From IMG/VR virus record IMGVR_UViG_3300031772_000170, positions 1 through 32,555 of that record: a stretch of 32,555 nucleotides of DNA; one strand, written 5' to 3'. This document shows positions 9,402-17,905 of the stretch, piece by piece. Positions within the stretch are counted from its first letter, which is position 1. The number at the start of each line of letters is the position of its first letter. Position numbers and translations under genes: made by a program. The DNA comes from a virus. Below the pieces are notes generated by a model that saw nothing but the letters and a program-made list of their open reading frames with translations, ran no database searches and was not told the DNA's origin.

Positions 9402-11300
9402 TTAAAATAAACTTAATTGGTTTGTACTTGGTTCTAGAGATTCAATTTCTTTTCTAATCTTCTCTAGATAATAATCATAGTTAATATCGTATTCTTCAAA
9501 TGGTTTTTCTACATAATTAATTAGTGTAGTTTGTAACCATCTACCAGCTTCTACCTGTATTTCTCTCTGGTCTGTGTTGTTTCTCTTAATGATCTTAGAT
9601 CCTGTTTTAGAGATGAAATACCTAATAGTATGTTGTAATGGAGTAGTACTATAGTCACCTAATTCTACTTTGTGTTCTATAAATTTCCAATCTCCTTTGA
9701 TTTTTACACCTCCACAAAAATCAAAAATGTTTAGATTTTCACTTATAAACTTTTCAGGTTTAATTCCATCTACAAAATATGCATGTATTGCTTGTGGTAT
9801 AACTAAGAAACTCTTGTTTTTATGAAGAGCTAAATCTTTATACTCAAATCTACCTTTACATTTAGATTTACCGTCTTCATTTACAGCAATATAATTATTT
9901 ACATCACCCAGTATAATCTTAGAATACTTATCATGTTCTAATTCAAGACTAGTTATCTTCTCCCATCTTTTACAAATTTCTAAATATTGAGCTTCATACT
10001 CCCGTGGAATCATAGTTTCTAAACCATCTGTATTTTGCATTAGAGGAATTGCTCCGGGAATCTCTTCACAAATCATCTCATATAACATACTAAGACTTAA
10101 TTGACCATTAATAGTTATACGCATTGTGAATTGAGGATCATACAGGAAACTATTCTCGTCATTACTAAGACCATAGGTTGAATTTAAAATAATCTTGTAT
10201 ACATAATTTCTTGGATCTGACTTTGGAATCTTTTTTCTTTCTTCAAAGAACCATTCATACTGCTCACAAAATTCTTCTTTAGGTAAATGTGCAGGTGCCC
10301 ATCCATTTCTAATAGCTAGATTAGGATAATAACTTACAACATCTGAAGTCATAATGATCATGTCTTCTGTTGAATTATAAACTTTACTAGCTCTAGCACC
10401 ATGAATACCACCTAAACCATAATCAGTTTTGACTCCCTTATACTGTACAGAATATTTAAAACCTCCTTTAGTTTGTCCTGGCCATAAAATTATATCCTGA
10501 AATTTTTTGAGAAGATTTTGAAATGTTGCTGTCTTAAATTCAACATAAGGTAATATTATATCTTTAAAAATAATGTGTTCTCTTTGAGTTCTCATCTGTT
10601 TTAAATCCCATTTCTTGATACCTGTTGATTTATTCAAGAAATGTAAAAACAGTTCTTTTGATATTCTAGGTTCAGAGGCTGAGAATAAATCTATGTCATA
10701 TTCATCTGTTAGTACTTTTCTCAGATTAATTTGATCCTTACTTAGGTGCATTATCTGTTTAGTAGACTTAACATCATTTATACAATAATTTATAATCTCG
10801 GGTATCTGACCTTTTTCTATTTCAGTAGTATGATGTATTGGCATATCTATAATATTATGCCAATCCATAGTATACTGTATCCATTTTAAACTAGATCTTT
10901 TTGCAGGATTATCCCAGTGGTTAAGTTTAAAGACATCAATCTGTCTTATACTTAAATGTCTCGGACTAAATAATGCAAATTCTCCTGAATTACTTCTTTC
11001 TATAGTTTCTTGTGCTTTTCTATAAATGAATCTAGCAATAGTATCACCATCTAGTTCTAATAACTGTTCTTGATTCCGAAGAATATGTTCAGTAATCTGA
11101 CTATCAAAAGCAAGACCATTAAAACTTATGTGCCATTCATTTAAACTTTGATTTCTTTTTAAGAAATGTACTAACTCTTCTATGTCATTTTTAGATTTAT
11201 GACATACAAAGATCTCTTGGTGTTCAGATTTTACATCTTCAAACACTCCTATGAAACAATTTGATAAAGTTTCATAGTCCATCACATAATGTGTCTTCAT
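9402..11300 (-). CDS. Family B DNA polymerase with 3'-5' exonuclease
   Basis: 632 residues; replicates the phage genome. Exonuclease motifs are present: Exo I DYE (D8, E10), Exo II NGLAFD (N61, D66) and Exo III YCIND (Y172, D176), so proofreading should be active. Polymerase motifs follow: a YGLGGIHGA segment at 294-302 like the YxGG linker, motif A DVVSYYP (D320), motif B KIILNSTYG (K369, Y376, G377) and motif C NTDG (T425, D426). The normal second Asp of motif C (DTD) is here Asn-Thr-Asp. The protein is compact compared with cellular family B enzymes (usually above 750 residues). I see no terminal-protein insertions that I can name. The ATG at 11300 is preceded by a 40-base gap and a hairpin terminator, so expression may be set separately from the upstream genes. 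Confidence 0.93.
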   Translation of the reverse strand: MKTHYVMDYETLSNCFIGVFEDVKSEHQEIFVCHKSKNDIEELVHFLKRNQSLNEWHISFNGLAFDSQITEHILRNQEQLLELDGDTIARFIYRKAQETIERSNSGEFALFSPRHLSIRQIDVFKLNHWDNPAKRSSLKWIQYTMDWHNIIDMPIHHTTEIEKGQIPEIINYCINDVKSTKQIMHLSKDQINLRKVLTDEYDIDLFSASEPRISKELFLHFLNKSTGIKKWDLKQMRTQREHIIFKDIILPYVEFKTATFQNLLKKFQDIILWPGQTKGGFKYSVQYKGVKTDYGLGGIHGARASKVYNSTEDMIIMTSDVVSYYPNLAIRNGWAPAHLPKEEFCEQYEWFFEERKKIPKSDPRNYVYKIILNSTYGLSNDENSFLYDPQFTMRITINGQLSLSMLYEMICEEIPGAIPLMQNTDGLETMIPREYEAQYLEICKRWEKITSLELEHDKYSKIILGDVNNYIAVNEDGKSKCKGRFEYKDLALHKNKSFLVIPQAIHAYFVDGIKPEKFISENLNIFDFCGGVKIKGDWKFIEHKVELGDYSTTPLQHTIRYFISKTGSKIIKRNNTDQREIQVEAGRWLQTTLINYVEKPFEEYDINYDYYLEKIRKEIESLEPSTNQLSLF

Positions 11301-11340
11301 ATAATTAGTTCAGTTTAGCTGTCCCCCCTATTAAGTTAAT

Positions 11341-11367
11341 AAAAAAGGGAGCATTGCTACTCCCTTT
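11341..11367 (-). terminator. GGGAG-stem hairpin with U-tract (minus strand)
   Basis: AAAGGGAG (11344-11351) pairs with CTCCCTTT (11360-11367) around an 8-base loop. On the minus strand it is followed by six T (A-tract 11341-11346). It lies 19 bases past the stop of the small gene at 11387-11737 and 40 bases before the polymerase ATG. Confidence 0.75.
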
Positions 11368-11386
11368 CTGGTAGAATTTAGAATAT

Positions 11387-11737
11387 TTATGCTTTATCAG
11401 TCATAAATTCCTTGTAGTTAAAACTATCTGCATTACTTGCAAAAGTATTTACTATATCTTCAACTGCATTATGATCCTCAACATAAAATTCTTGAAACAC
11501 TTCTAACTTATGTCTTTCTTGTTTCAATCCTTTACTTCCTGTTAAAGCTTGACCATATTCATCTAATTTTGGCAACATATGTAATGTTGTTTTTTTAATT
11601 TTAGATATTACTACAAATACTTTAGTACTTGGATCAAAAATACACTCAACATAAGGACACTCTGTACTTGTTGGAATCATTCTAAATGTTTGGCTTTCTT
11701 GCCAAGTTGCTTTTACAAGCATCATTGATTTACTCAT
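11387..11737 (-). CDS. Conserved-looking hypothetical protein (116 aa)
   Basis: 116 residues, start ATG at 11737, overlapping the end of the preceding gene by 8 bases, so probably translationally coupled to it. The first half looks like beta-strand (TWQESQTFRMIPTSTECPYV, then FVVISKIKKTT); the second half is charged and helical. There is no signal peptide, membrane segment or recognisable catalytic motif. A hairpin terminator follows directly. It sits between the nuclease/unknown genes and the polymerase, so a role in replication is possible but only by position. I do not recognise the family. Confidence 0.75.
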   Translation of the reverse strand: MSKSMMLVKATWQESQTFRMIPTSTECPYVECIFDPSTKVFVVISKIKKTTLHMLPKLDEYGQALTGSKGLKQERHKLEVFQEFYVEDHNAVEDIVNTFASNADSFNYKEFMTDKA

Positions 11738-12323
11738 TTTCTATTGATTTTGACAAATTTAACAATTTTTCTTCTATATTTTCCAAATCTGCAATGTCCA
11801 TTACTAACATTTCTTTATCAGAATCTGGTTTACTACACAATTCTCCAACTTTGATTAACATTTCTGGTTCTACATCTAGAAGTTCTGCATAGTTACTAAA
11901 ATACTTTTCAGGTATTAAATAACTATGCATATATGCGTAATTACCACTGTATTTGTCAAAAAAATCAAGGATTTTTTGCTTTAAATTCATACTCATTTTA
12001 CTATATCTCCCATCTCTAAAATGGAACCAATCATCTTCTAAATCAGAAAAGTCAAATGTAAAGACAGCTTGAGAATTTATTTTTACATAATCACTAAGTC
12101 TTGTATGACCTAATAATGTATTTTTTTCAAAAATAATATACTCATCATCTGTTCTTACATCATAGACACATATTAATTTCATATCCTCAGAGTTGTAGTG
12201 CCCTTGCCAACTGATATATGTTTCAATTGGTACAACACTAACACCTCTTTTTATTCCAAGGAGCGGATATAAAAACACCTTGGATTTTTGAAAATACTTC
12301 TTATAAACAGAATTTAAAGCCAT
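11730..12323 (-). CDS. Hypothetical protein (197 aa)
   Basis: 197 residues. The N-terminus contains KVFLYPLLGIKRG, a stretch I associate with uncharacterised Bacteroidota phage proteins. The centre has alternating hydrophobic and aromatic residues suggesting beta structure (LICVYDVRTDDEYIIFEKN). The C-terminus is acidic and helical (residues 155-197). There is no membrane segment or catalytic signature. The ATG at 12323 is preceded by an AT-only leader. The gene lies 5 bases after the PD-(D/E)XK nuclease gene and overlaps the next gene by 8 bases, so all three should be on one transcript. A nuclease accessory role is conceivable but rests only on adjacency. Confidence 0.7.
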   Translation of the reverse strand: MALNSVYKKYFQKSKVFLYPLLGIKRGVSVVPIETYISWQGHYNSEDMKLICVYDVRTDDEYIIFEKNTLLGHTRLSDYVKINSQAVFTFDFSDLEDDWFHFRDGRYSKMSMNLKQKILDFFDKYSGNYAYMHSYLIPEKYFSNYAELLDVEPEMLIKVGELCSKPDSDKEMLVMDIADLENIEEKLLNLSKSIENE

Positions 12324-12328
12324 AATTT

Positions 12329-13315
12329 TTACAATTTTATATTACCAACTGCTAAGTCATAGGGAAGGTCATATCTTTTTTCTGCATAGTGCCATTGTGC
12401 AACTTCTAGTACAGATTTAAACTTCATCCTCCATTCTAACATAGATTCCTGTGATACTTGGAATGGGTAAACTAAATTGTATTTATCAATTACGATAAAA
12501 GTAACTTGTACCTGCCAAGTATCTCTATCCGGTTTGTCTTTTAAAAATTTGTCTGTAGCAAGTATAAGATAAATAACAGCTTGTAGCCAGTACCTATAAT
12601 ATTCTACTGAATCAGGAAAATCTTGTATTGACTTACCAGTAGTTTTGAGGTCATTGATGAATATCATCTTTGCCTCATTATCAACTACGATATTGTCAAG
12701 AACTCCGTGGAAACCAAATTGTAATTTGTCATGATCAACCTTAATGCGCAACTCATTGTAGGTTTCAATATGTGTTTCTTCCTCAGTTTTATCTAATTGC
12801 AATAGGGCTCTAACGTCACTATTACTTTTTAGTATCTCAACCTGTACTTTGCAGCCATTCAAAGTTGGTTCATCTACTATTGTTTTTTCTAGACTTTTTT
12901 TGAGGAATTCAAAATACTCTTTGTTCTCTTCTGTGAGAATCTTTTCAATTCTTTGTTGATCTGTTTTAAGAGATTGATAAAGATTTGCTGTAAGTAACTG
13001 TGTAAGTATATCTTGTGAGTAATCATCCAAAAGTAATGTATTATTTCCAATTGACAAGTGTATTCTAAAAATATTATCAACAATTTTTCTTTGACTGTCT
13101 GTTGGGAGCTTACCTGGCATAGATATAAAGGAATCATCATATTTTTCTGGTTCAAATAAAAGACAGTGCAGAACCCTACCACCTATAAGGTGTGGGTCTG
13201 TACTATCTTCTCTTTGGTTGAGCACATAATGATTATAAAACATAGCAGGTGAATAAAGTAATTTATTCAATCCACTATAACTAAAGTAAAATTTATTCTG
13301 ATAGAATTTTTCCAT
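12329..13315 (-). CDS. PD-(D/E)XK exonuclease (RecE/Cas4-like)
   Basis: 328 residues from the ATG at 13315, which I prefer because it begins MEKFYQNKFYFSYS two bases... after the upstream stop region; an in-frame ATG at 13345 would add ten residues and overlap the upstream gene. Motifs with start at 13315: LHCLLFEP (H50), HGVLD (D207), NDLKTTG (D222 and K224, the D-x-K of the fold) and WLQAVIYL (Q245). This is the layout of PD-(D/E)XK nucleases of the RecE/Cas4/DUF3799 type, which resect double-stranded DNA ends. Together with the Sak4-like ATPase and the SSB-like protein at 21.3-22.7 kb it would complete a recombination set. Target DNA cannot be read from sequence. The 5-base gap to the next gene indicates an operon. 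Confidence 0.85.
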   Translation of the reverse strand: MEKFYQNKFYFSYSGLNKLLYSPAMFYNHYVLNQREDSTDPHLIGGRVLHCLLFEPEKYDDSFISMPGKLPTDSQRKIVDNIFRIHLSIGNNTLLLDDYSQDILTQLLTANLYQSLKTDQQRIEKILTEENKEYFEFLKKSLEKTIVDEPTLNGCKVQVEILKSNSDVRALLQLDKTEEETHIETYNELRIKVDHDKLQFGFHGVLDNIVVDNEAKMIFINDLKTTGKSIQDFPDSVEYYRYWLQAVIYLILATDKFLKDKPDRDTWQVQVTFIVIDKYNLVYPFQVSQESMLEWRMKFKSVLEVAQWHYAEKRYDLPYDLAVGNIKL

Positions 13316-13319
13316 CTCA

Positions 13320-14672
13320 TCAGAACCATTCAAAGTCATCTTCATTTGTTTGTTCTATTTGATTGTTATTTGATTCATTTTCTTCAAGGGTGCTCTCAGT
13401 ACCTTTTTCATTTAACTCAGATTCGGGAGCATGATTCTCTTCTTCTATTGCTATTAACTCTGACTTGAGTTCATTTCTCTCAATCCTAGTAAATGCTTCT
13501 TCTATGTCTTCATCAGATATTTCAATGTCTCCTGTCTCATCAACAGGGTCCTTTAAATCATGCAAGTCTCCGTGTAATTCAAAAACTTCTGCTTCAATTT
13601 CTCCTTCAACAATAAAATCTGGCATTATTTCATGCACATAATTAGTATTAAGAAGTTTTGCAGCTTCTTCATTAAGAGTAAGACTTTTTACTTCAAAATA
13701 TTTTATACCTCCTCTATTTGCAATCTCTTCACCATAATGTTGCATAAGAATCTTTACTTTTTCTAAATCAAAAACATCTTTATCAATAAGAGATTCTACT
13801 ATCTCATCAACATCTGTATGCATATTACCTTTACTTTTATTTAAAAAACTTAGTAAAGATTTAAAATTGACATGATTTTTTGTATTAGAGTCAGCTATTC
13901 TGTGAGTATATTCATTAAAAAGCATCTCAATATAGAGTAAACTATCAATATAATTACAATTAGCCATAATTTCCATTGCAATAATATGATTGTCTTGATC
14001 AGAACTTTTAAACATATCACAAAGTTGAGTAAACATTACTCCATCTATTACAGTAGCATCCTCACCATTAATATATTGTAATAATTTATTTTCATTAAAT
14101 ATATCAAGAGTTAAAATCTTAGGAAATAGATTAGTATAATCTTCATCAATAATATAAAAGATACTTGAATTTCTCATATCGTTTTTAATATTTTTAAGAA
14201 TATCTATTGATGAATTTCTAATTGTTGATGATGAAGAATAACTCATTACTACAATATCTTCAGTATAAAATTCTAAAGCTTGTCTAATATTTTCTCTATA
14301 ATAATCATCTATTACATCTTCTGAGTTTTCATAAATTTCTTGTAAACTACTTACTGGCATACTATGATACCAATTTCCTGTAGTTATTTTATCTTTTGTA
14401 TTGTAACCAGCAAACACATGGGTTGCTTGATCAATATCTCTTACTGTCTTTATTCCATATTGTAGAGTTAAATCTTTCAATTTTACTCTAGGAACATTTA
14501 CACCAGGTAAAAAATAAAGTTTATCTCCTTTAGTAGGAGAATATTCATTATCATTAACTTGTATTATATTATCTGACCTCTCGTCTGTTGACCATACTGT
14601 TTTAGTTTTTATAATAACTTCAGTATTATTAAATTGTTCGATTTCAATATGTAAATAATTTTTCATACACAT
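13320..14672 (-). CDS. Large acidic-tailed protein sharing a helical motif with the gene at 17237
   Basis: About 450 residues. The frame is open to an ATG at 14708, but that start lies inside a terminator hairpin (14679-14703), so I take the ATG at 14672 (MCMKNYLH) or 14666. Residues 220-240 read MFKSSDQDNHIIAMEIMANC, clearly related to MLKSEDADNHIIAFETLKN in the protein at 17237-17635. The last 80 residues are acidic and Asn/Glu-rich and end EDDFEWF, an SSB-tail-like ending. Residues 75-110 and 130-170 look like a mixed alpha/beta segment, with no nucleotide-binding motif that I can see. It follows the MoxR gene and precedes the nuclease gene. The shared motif suggests it works with the VWA/MoxR pair. 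Function unknown. Confidence 0.75.
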   Translation of the reverse strand: MCMKNYLHIEIEQFNNTEVIIKTKTVWSTDERSDNIIQVNDNEYSPTKGDKLYFLPGVNVPRVKLKDLTLQYGIKTVRDIDQATHVFAGYNTKDKITTGNWYHSMPVSSLQEIYENSEDVIDDYYRENIRQALEFYTEDIVVMSYSSSSTIRNSSIDILKNIKNDMRNSSIFYIIDEDYTNLFPKILTLDIFNENKLLQYINGEDATVIDGVMFTQLCDMFKSSDQDNHIIAMEIMANCNYIDSLLYIEMLFNEYTHRIADSNTKNHVNFKSLLSFLNKSKGNMHTDVDEIVESLIDKDVFDLEKVKILMQHYGEEIANRGGIKYFEVKSLTLNEEAAKLLNTNYVHEIMPDFIVEGEIEAEVFELHGDLHDLKDPVDETGDIEISDEDIEEAFTRIERNELKSELIAIEEENHAPESELNEKGTESTLEENESNNNQIEQTNEDDFEWF

Positions 14673-14678
14673 AAATTT

Positions 14679-14703
14679 AAAAAAGGGAGTTTTACCTCCC
14701 TTT
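14679..14703 (-). terminator. GGGAG-stem hairpin with U-tract (minus strand)
   Basis: AAAGGGAG (14682-14689) and CTCCCTTT (14696-14703) form an 8-bp stem with a 6-base loop. On the minus strand six T follow. It is 57 bases after the MoxR stop and only about 6-12 bases before the next start, leaving no room for a promoter. Partial termination or mRNA-end processing seems more likely than a complete stop. Confidence 0.7.
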
Positions 14704-14759
14704 ATCATTGTTATTAATTATAATTGTGGATTTTTAAAGGGGAAACCTTCTATGTTGAC

Positions 14760-15929
14760 TTATTTTATAGCCATCTTCACCACCTCTTGATTCATCATCA
14801 ATGGACTAAACTTAACCTTATTACCGTTGACAATCTCTTTGACCATATAATATCTAAGGTCATCAGTAAATGCATCACAGTCTGTAGTAAGTTTAGCTAT
14901 CCTGTCAATAATTGGTTTACCAACGGATCCTTTGTCAGCCAAAGTAAGAGAATAATTTATTATCCTTGTTGCAATAATACTTGAAATATCAGCACGGAAC
15001 TCATCATCTTTTCCTACTGCATTAGTAAGAGAGTTCATAACATATTGTTCCTCTTTATTCAAGATGTCTTCTGGACTAATAATTCTATCCATTTTATTAT
15101 TAATAAACATGGTAAACATAGAACTAAAATCAGGACCTACTGAACCTTCTCCAATCATCTGAATCAACGGCAAGTTATCTTCAAACTTAGGAATAGAACT
15201 AATACCATTAAAGAATGTAGTTATTGCTCTAGGATTTACTCTTTGAGTTACTAACTCAGGATTCATCAACATAAAGTTAATACATCTACCATCTATTAAT
15301 GCTTTCTCAGCCCACTTAGCCCATACATTAGAATCATATTTTAATTCAACAGATATAAATCTAGTTTTCTGAGCAACATCTAAACTAGTTACATTATAAT
15401 CACCATTATCTGGATTAGTAGTCAAGATAACATGCCAGTTCTTAGGTAATTTCCAAGAGACATATTCTTGTCTATCCAAAATTTCCATTGTTGCTTGCAT
15501 GAATCTTTGATCAGCACGAGTGTAATCATCTAAGATTAAAAATCCACCTTCTCCTTTACCCTGAATCCATTCAGGTGCAGCATGTGACATTCTTTTATCT
15601 ACAACTTTATATCCTTTTGCACTTGCTGCAGGTATCTGAGATTCATTAATCCAAGTAGACTTACCTTCTGCATTTTGTATCTGAAATTCTTTAACAGGAA
15701 ACCCAACCAAGTCACCTAATTCTTCCAATTGAGATAAATTAAGCTTTACAACTTCCATATTCATCTCTTTTCCTAATTGCATTAATGCTGAAGTTTTACC
15801 AAGACCAGCATCACCTTCTATATTTATTGCTACAGGTACTTTACCTTCTTTTTGGATATGTTGGTTATTACCTACCATATGTTTAATAAAACCTTTTAAC
15901 TCTTCAACATTTAATTGTACTTGACTCAT
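14760..15929 (-). CDS. MoxR-type AAA+ ATPase
   Basis: 389 residues. Walker A is GDAGLGKT (39-46), Walker B LILDD (131-135), sensor 1 TTNP (170-173), and an Arg appears in QKTRF near 190. The order and spacing fit the MoxR/RavA branch of AAA+ proteins, which remodel or load cofactors into partner proteins and are typically paired with a VWA-domain protein. That partner is the immediately upstream gene (15940-17244), 10 bases away. Such an AAA/VWA pair is found in crAss-like and other large phages, with no settled substrate. The protein should be cytoplasmic. A hairpin terminator follows. The ATP-binding call is firm; the MoxR subgroup rests on the VWA neighbour. Confidence 0.88.
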   Translation of the reverse strand: MSQVQLNVEELKGFIKHMVGNNQHIQKEGKVPVAINIEGDAGLGKTSALMQLGKEMNMEVVKLNLSQLEELGDLVGFPVKEFQIQNAEGKSTWINESQIPAASAKGYKVVDKRMSHAAPEWIQGKGEGGFLILDDYTRADQRFMQATMEILDRQEYVSWKLPKNWHVILTTNPDNGDYNVTSLDVAQKTRFISVELKYDSNVWAKWAEKALIDGRCINFMLMNPELVTQRVNPRAITTFFNGISSIPKFEDNLPLIQMIGEGSVGPDFSSMFTMFINNKMDRIISPEDILNKEEQYVMNSLTNAVGKDDEFRADISSIIATRIINYSLTLADKGSVGKPIIDRIAKLTTDCDAFTDDLRYYMVKEIVNGNKVKFSPLMMNQEVVKMAIK

Positions 15930-15939
15930 AACTCTTTTT

Positions 15940-17244
15940 TTATAGTTCTAATTTAATAACTTTTCCGGGAAGACTCTCATTCATACATGATTCTTCTGAC
16001 AAAACCCAAAGAACATTTCCTTTAGGCTTTACATCTGCACTACATTCTCCATCAGTAAAATATACTAAACTAGTATATTTATTCAGGTTTGCATTAAAAT
16101 ATTCTAAGACAGGATCAAATTCTGTTCCTCCTCTACCATGTACTTCAAGTTCATTCTTACCTTTGTAAGATTCAATTGATCTGATAGTTGTGTCACATTG
16201 TATAATAGTAATTTCTACTCCACATTTATAAATGTGTTGCATTTCTCCCATGAATTCTCTTAACTCATTGTCACTTACAGAACCTGAAGTATCAATAGCT
16301 AATAACATGTGTTGTCTCATCTTTACTTTTAGACCAGGATTAGCATCAAATCTCTTGTTTTCCTTTCTTCTAATCTTCTTTGTGAATACTTTAGTACTTA
16401 CACCTGTAAATCTTCTAATGTATCCTCTCCAATCAAATTTAGGTGGAACAATTTCATCAATAACAATTACTCCATCAATTTCTCCAGGAACATTACCTCT
16501 TTTCTTAACAGTCTGCTCTTTAGCATCTGAAAGTACTTTCTGTAATTGTCTATCAATTAATTTTTGTTCAGCTTCAGTAAGATCTTCAAAGTCATCCCAT
16601 GAACTATGATCAGGAACATCACCAGATTCTATAGAATCTAATAATTCATCCATTGCATCACATCCACAAGTTCCATTTTTTTGTTTTTCATCTTTTGCTT
16701 CTTTAAGCTTGTCATAATAATATCTACAACCTGCTTTAGTATCAAGATTCATATCATCATAATCTTCAATCATAATGCCTCTAGACGGAAGTTTACTTGC
16801 AATAACTTGCAATTCTTCCTGAGTAGCATTATTTTCCTTAGCACTCTCTAATTCAGATACTATACTTGCTTTAAGAGCATCAAACTCTTCTTTAGTATAA
16901 TCCCCTCCTGGAAGCCAAGACTTGTCAATATACTGATTAATTTCCATATCCATTGCAACATTTGCAAGTTTCCTATCTGTAAACTTAAAAAATGTAGTCA
17001 AGTGACCAAATGCAATGTGTAATAATTCATGTTTTAACAAACCAAGTTTGTTTAATTCAGATAAATTTTCCCAAAATGTAGGATTAATAGTAAGTTGATA
17101 ATTAATACCATTCTTACTTACTCCTGCTGTAGGAACACGTTTACCGTCCCAAACTTTATTTAGCATAAGAAGAAAGAACCCATAATAAGGTTCTTTCAAC
17201 ATAAGCTCTTTACTTGTTTTACTTAGACTGGTTACTTTATCCAT
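15940..17244 (-). CDS. Zinc-peptidase-like / VWA domain protein (DUF2201 type)
   Basis: 434 residues with two halves. Residues 72-81 are HELLHIAFGH, the HExxHxxxGH metal site of the metallopeptidase-like domain found N-terminal to VWA in DUF2201 proteins. The C-terminal VWA domain has a complete MIDAS: DTSGS (D318, S320, S322), T374 in GRGGTEF and D398 in YFTDGE. A Cys pair (GTCGC, 192-195) lies in the linker. The protein is the usual partner of a MoxR ATPase, encoded next. Both the protease site and the metal-binding adhesion site appear intact, so it may hold and process or remodel a client. It starts 8 bases inside the previous gene, indicating coupled translation. The pairing is well known; the phage role is not. 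Confidence 0.88.
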   Translation of the reverse strand: MDKVTSLSKTSKELMLKEPYYGFFLLMLNKVWDGKRVPTAGVSKNGINYQLTINPTFWENLSELNKLGLLKHELLHIAFGHLTTFFKFTDRKLANVAMDMEINQYIDKSWLPGGDYTKEEFDALKASIVSELESAKENNATQEELQVIASKLPSRGIMIEDYDDMNLDTKAGCRYYYDKLKEAKDEKQKNGTCGCDAMDELLDSIESGDVPDHSSWDDFEDLTEAEQKLIDRQLQKVLSDAKEQTVKKRGNVPGEIDGVIVIDEIVPPKFDWRGYIRRFTGVSTKVFTKKIRRKENKRFDANPGLKVKMRQHMLLAIDTSGSVSDNELREFMGEMQHIYKCGVEITIIQCDTTIRSIESYKGKNELEVHGRGGTEFDPVLEYFNANLNKYTSLVYFTDGECSADVKPKGNVLWVLSEESCMNESLPGKVIKLEL

Positions 17245-17635
17245 TGTCTTTTAGTTTAATATTAATTTCAAATTTGTTTATTGGATAACCAATGCTTCCA
17301 AGCATTTTAGTCATATCTCTTACAAAAAATTCCATAAACAATTCAACTGAAGTTGCAGAACCACCATGTTCTGTTATCAAACTCAATGTTTTAGGACTTG
17401 TAAGAGCATATGGATTTTCTCCAATCAAACTAATTAATTTATCACCTATTTTTTTACAATGTTCAATCCAATATTGTCCTTTGTGCCCTCCAAATTTATA
17501 AAGAACAAGTAATTCACCAATGTATTTTTTAATATCTACATTTTTTAATGTCTCAAATGCAATAATATGATTATCAGCATCTTCAGACTTTAACATCATA
17601 ATCAGATTCTTTGTTTCTTCTTTGTTAAATATCAT
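17237..17635 (-). CDS. Helical protein upstream of the VWA/MoxR pair
   Basis: 132 residues, mostly helical. Residues 13-32 carry MLKSEDADNHIIAFETLKN, the same motif found at 220-240 of the large protein at 13320-14672, so the two share a domain. WIEHCKK lies near residues 56-62. There are no catalytic or membrane signatures. It is translationally coupled at both ends: its ATG overlaps the stop of a 31-residue micro-gene (ATGA) and its end overlaps the VWA gene by 8 bases. This fixed order (motif protein, VWA/peptidase, MoxR, motif protein) suggests one functional set, perhaps with these as clients or adaptors. That is inference; I cannot name the family. Confidence 0.75.
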   Translation of the reverse strand: MIFNKEETKNLIMMLKSEDADNHIIAFETLKNVDIKKYIGELLVLYKFGGHKGQYWIEHCKKIGDKLISLIGENPYALTSPKTLSLITEHGGSATSVELFMEFFVRDMTKMLGSIGYPINKFEINIKLKDNG

Positions 17636-17727
17636 AATTTTAATATTACTAAGTAATTAGCATAGGCTTCTTCATATGTCATAGCCCAGATTCTATAGCC
17701 ATCTATTATAAATAATTGCTTTTCCAT
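17632..17727 (-). CDS. 31-residue micro-protein (YRIWA motif)
   Basis: A short gene coding for MEKQLFIIDGYRIWAMTYEE and 11 more residues. I accept it because its TGA overlaps the next ATG (ATGA at 17635-17632), it begins 4 bases after the previous stop, and it has the leader GAGTTATG used elsewhere in this block. The core pattern (hydrophobic strand, DGYRIWA, YEEA, helix) looks like a small beta-alpha fold that I associate with short phage proteins of Bacteroidota. No function can be given. Confidence 0.6.
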   Translation of the reverse strand: MEKQLFIIDGYRIWAMTYEEAYANYLVILKL

Positions 17728-17731
17728 AACT

Positions 17732-17905
17732 CTAGTTTAGTTCTAAAAGTTCAGATTCAATATAATTTAATAACCCTAAAACTTCAGTTTTTTGACATGT
17801 TTCTGGGTTTTCATCATCATATTCCATATTATTAGAAATTAGTACTTCTAATTGATTTAACAAGTTTACTACTTGTGTTTCTACTTCTTTATTCATCTTT
17901 TCCAT
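17732..17905 (-). CDS. 57-residue acidic helical protein
   Basis: Reads MEKMNKEVETQVVNLLNQLE through VLGLLNYIESELLELN and ends in TAG. Two Leu-rich amphipathic helices with heptad-like spacing flank an acidic loop (YDDENPETC), which suggests a helical hairpin or dimer. An internal ATG at 17896 is an alternative start. It lies 13 bases after the preceding micro-gene and 4 before the next, so it fits the tight operon. There is no recognisable family. Confidence 0.55.
   Translation of the reverse strand: MEKMNKEVETQVVNLLNQLEVLISNNMEYDDENPETCQKTEVLGLLNYIESELLELN

Noticed and set aside
12889-13182. Second minus-strand frame within the PD-(D/E)XK gene
   Set aside because: Out-of-frame overlap; the nuclease motifs are in the other frame.
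14672-14708. N-terminal extension MIKGGKTPFFKF of the 13320 gene
   Set aside because: Encoded by the terminator hairpin itself; a later ATG is preferable.
14724-14984. Plus-strand frame opposite the MoxR gene end
   Set aside because: Low-complexity, no family pattern; opposite strand of a well-supported gene.
17728-17734. TAG as a sense codon (recoding seen in some gut crAss-like phages)
   Set aside because: Reading through TAG at 17732 or 28416 gives no sensible extension, and TAG does not interrupt any long gene.
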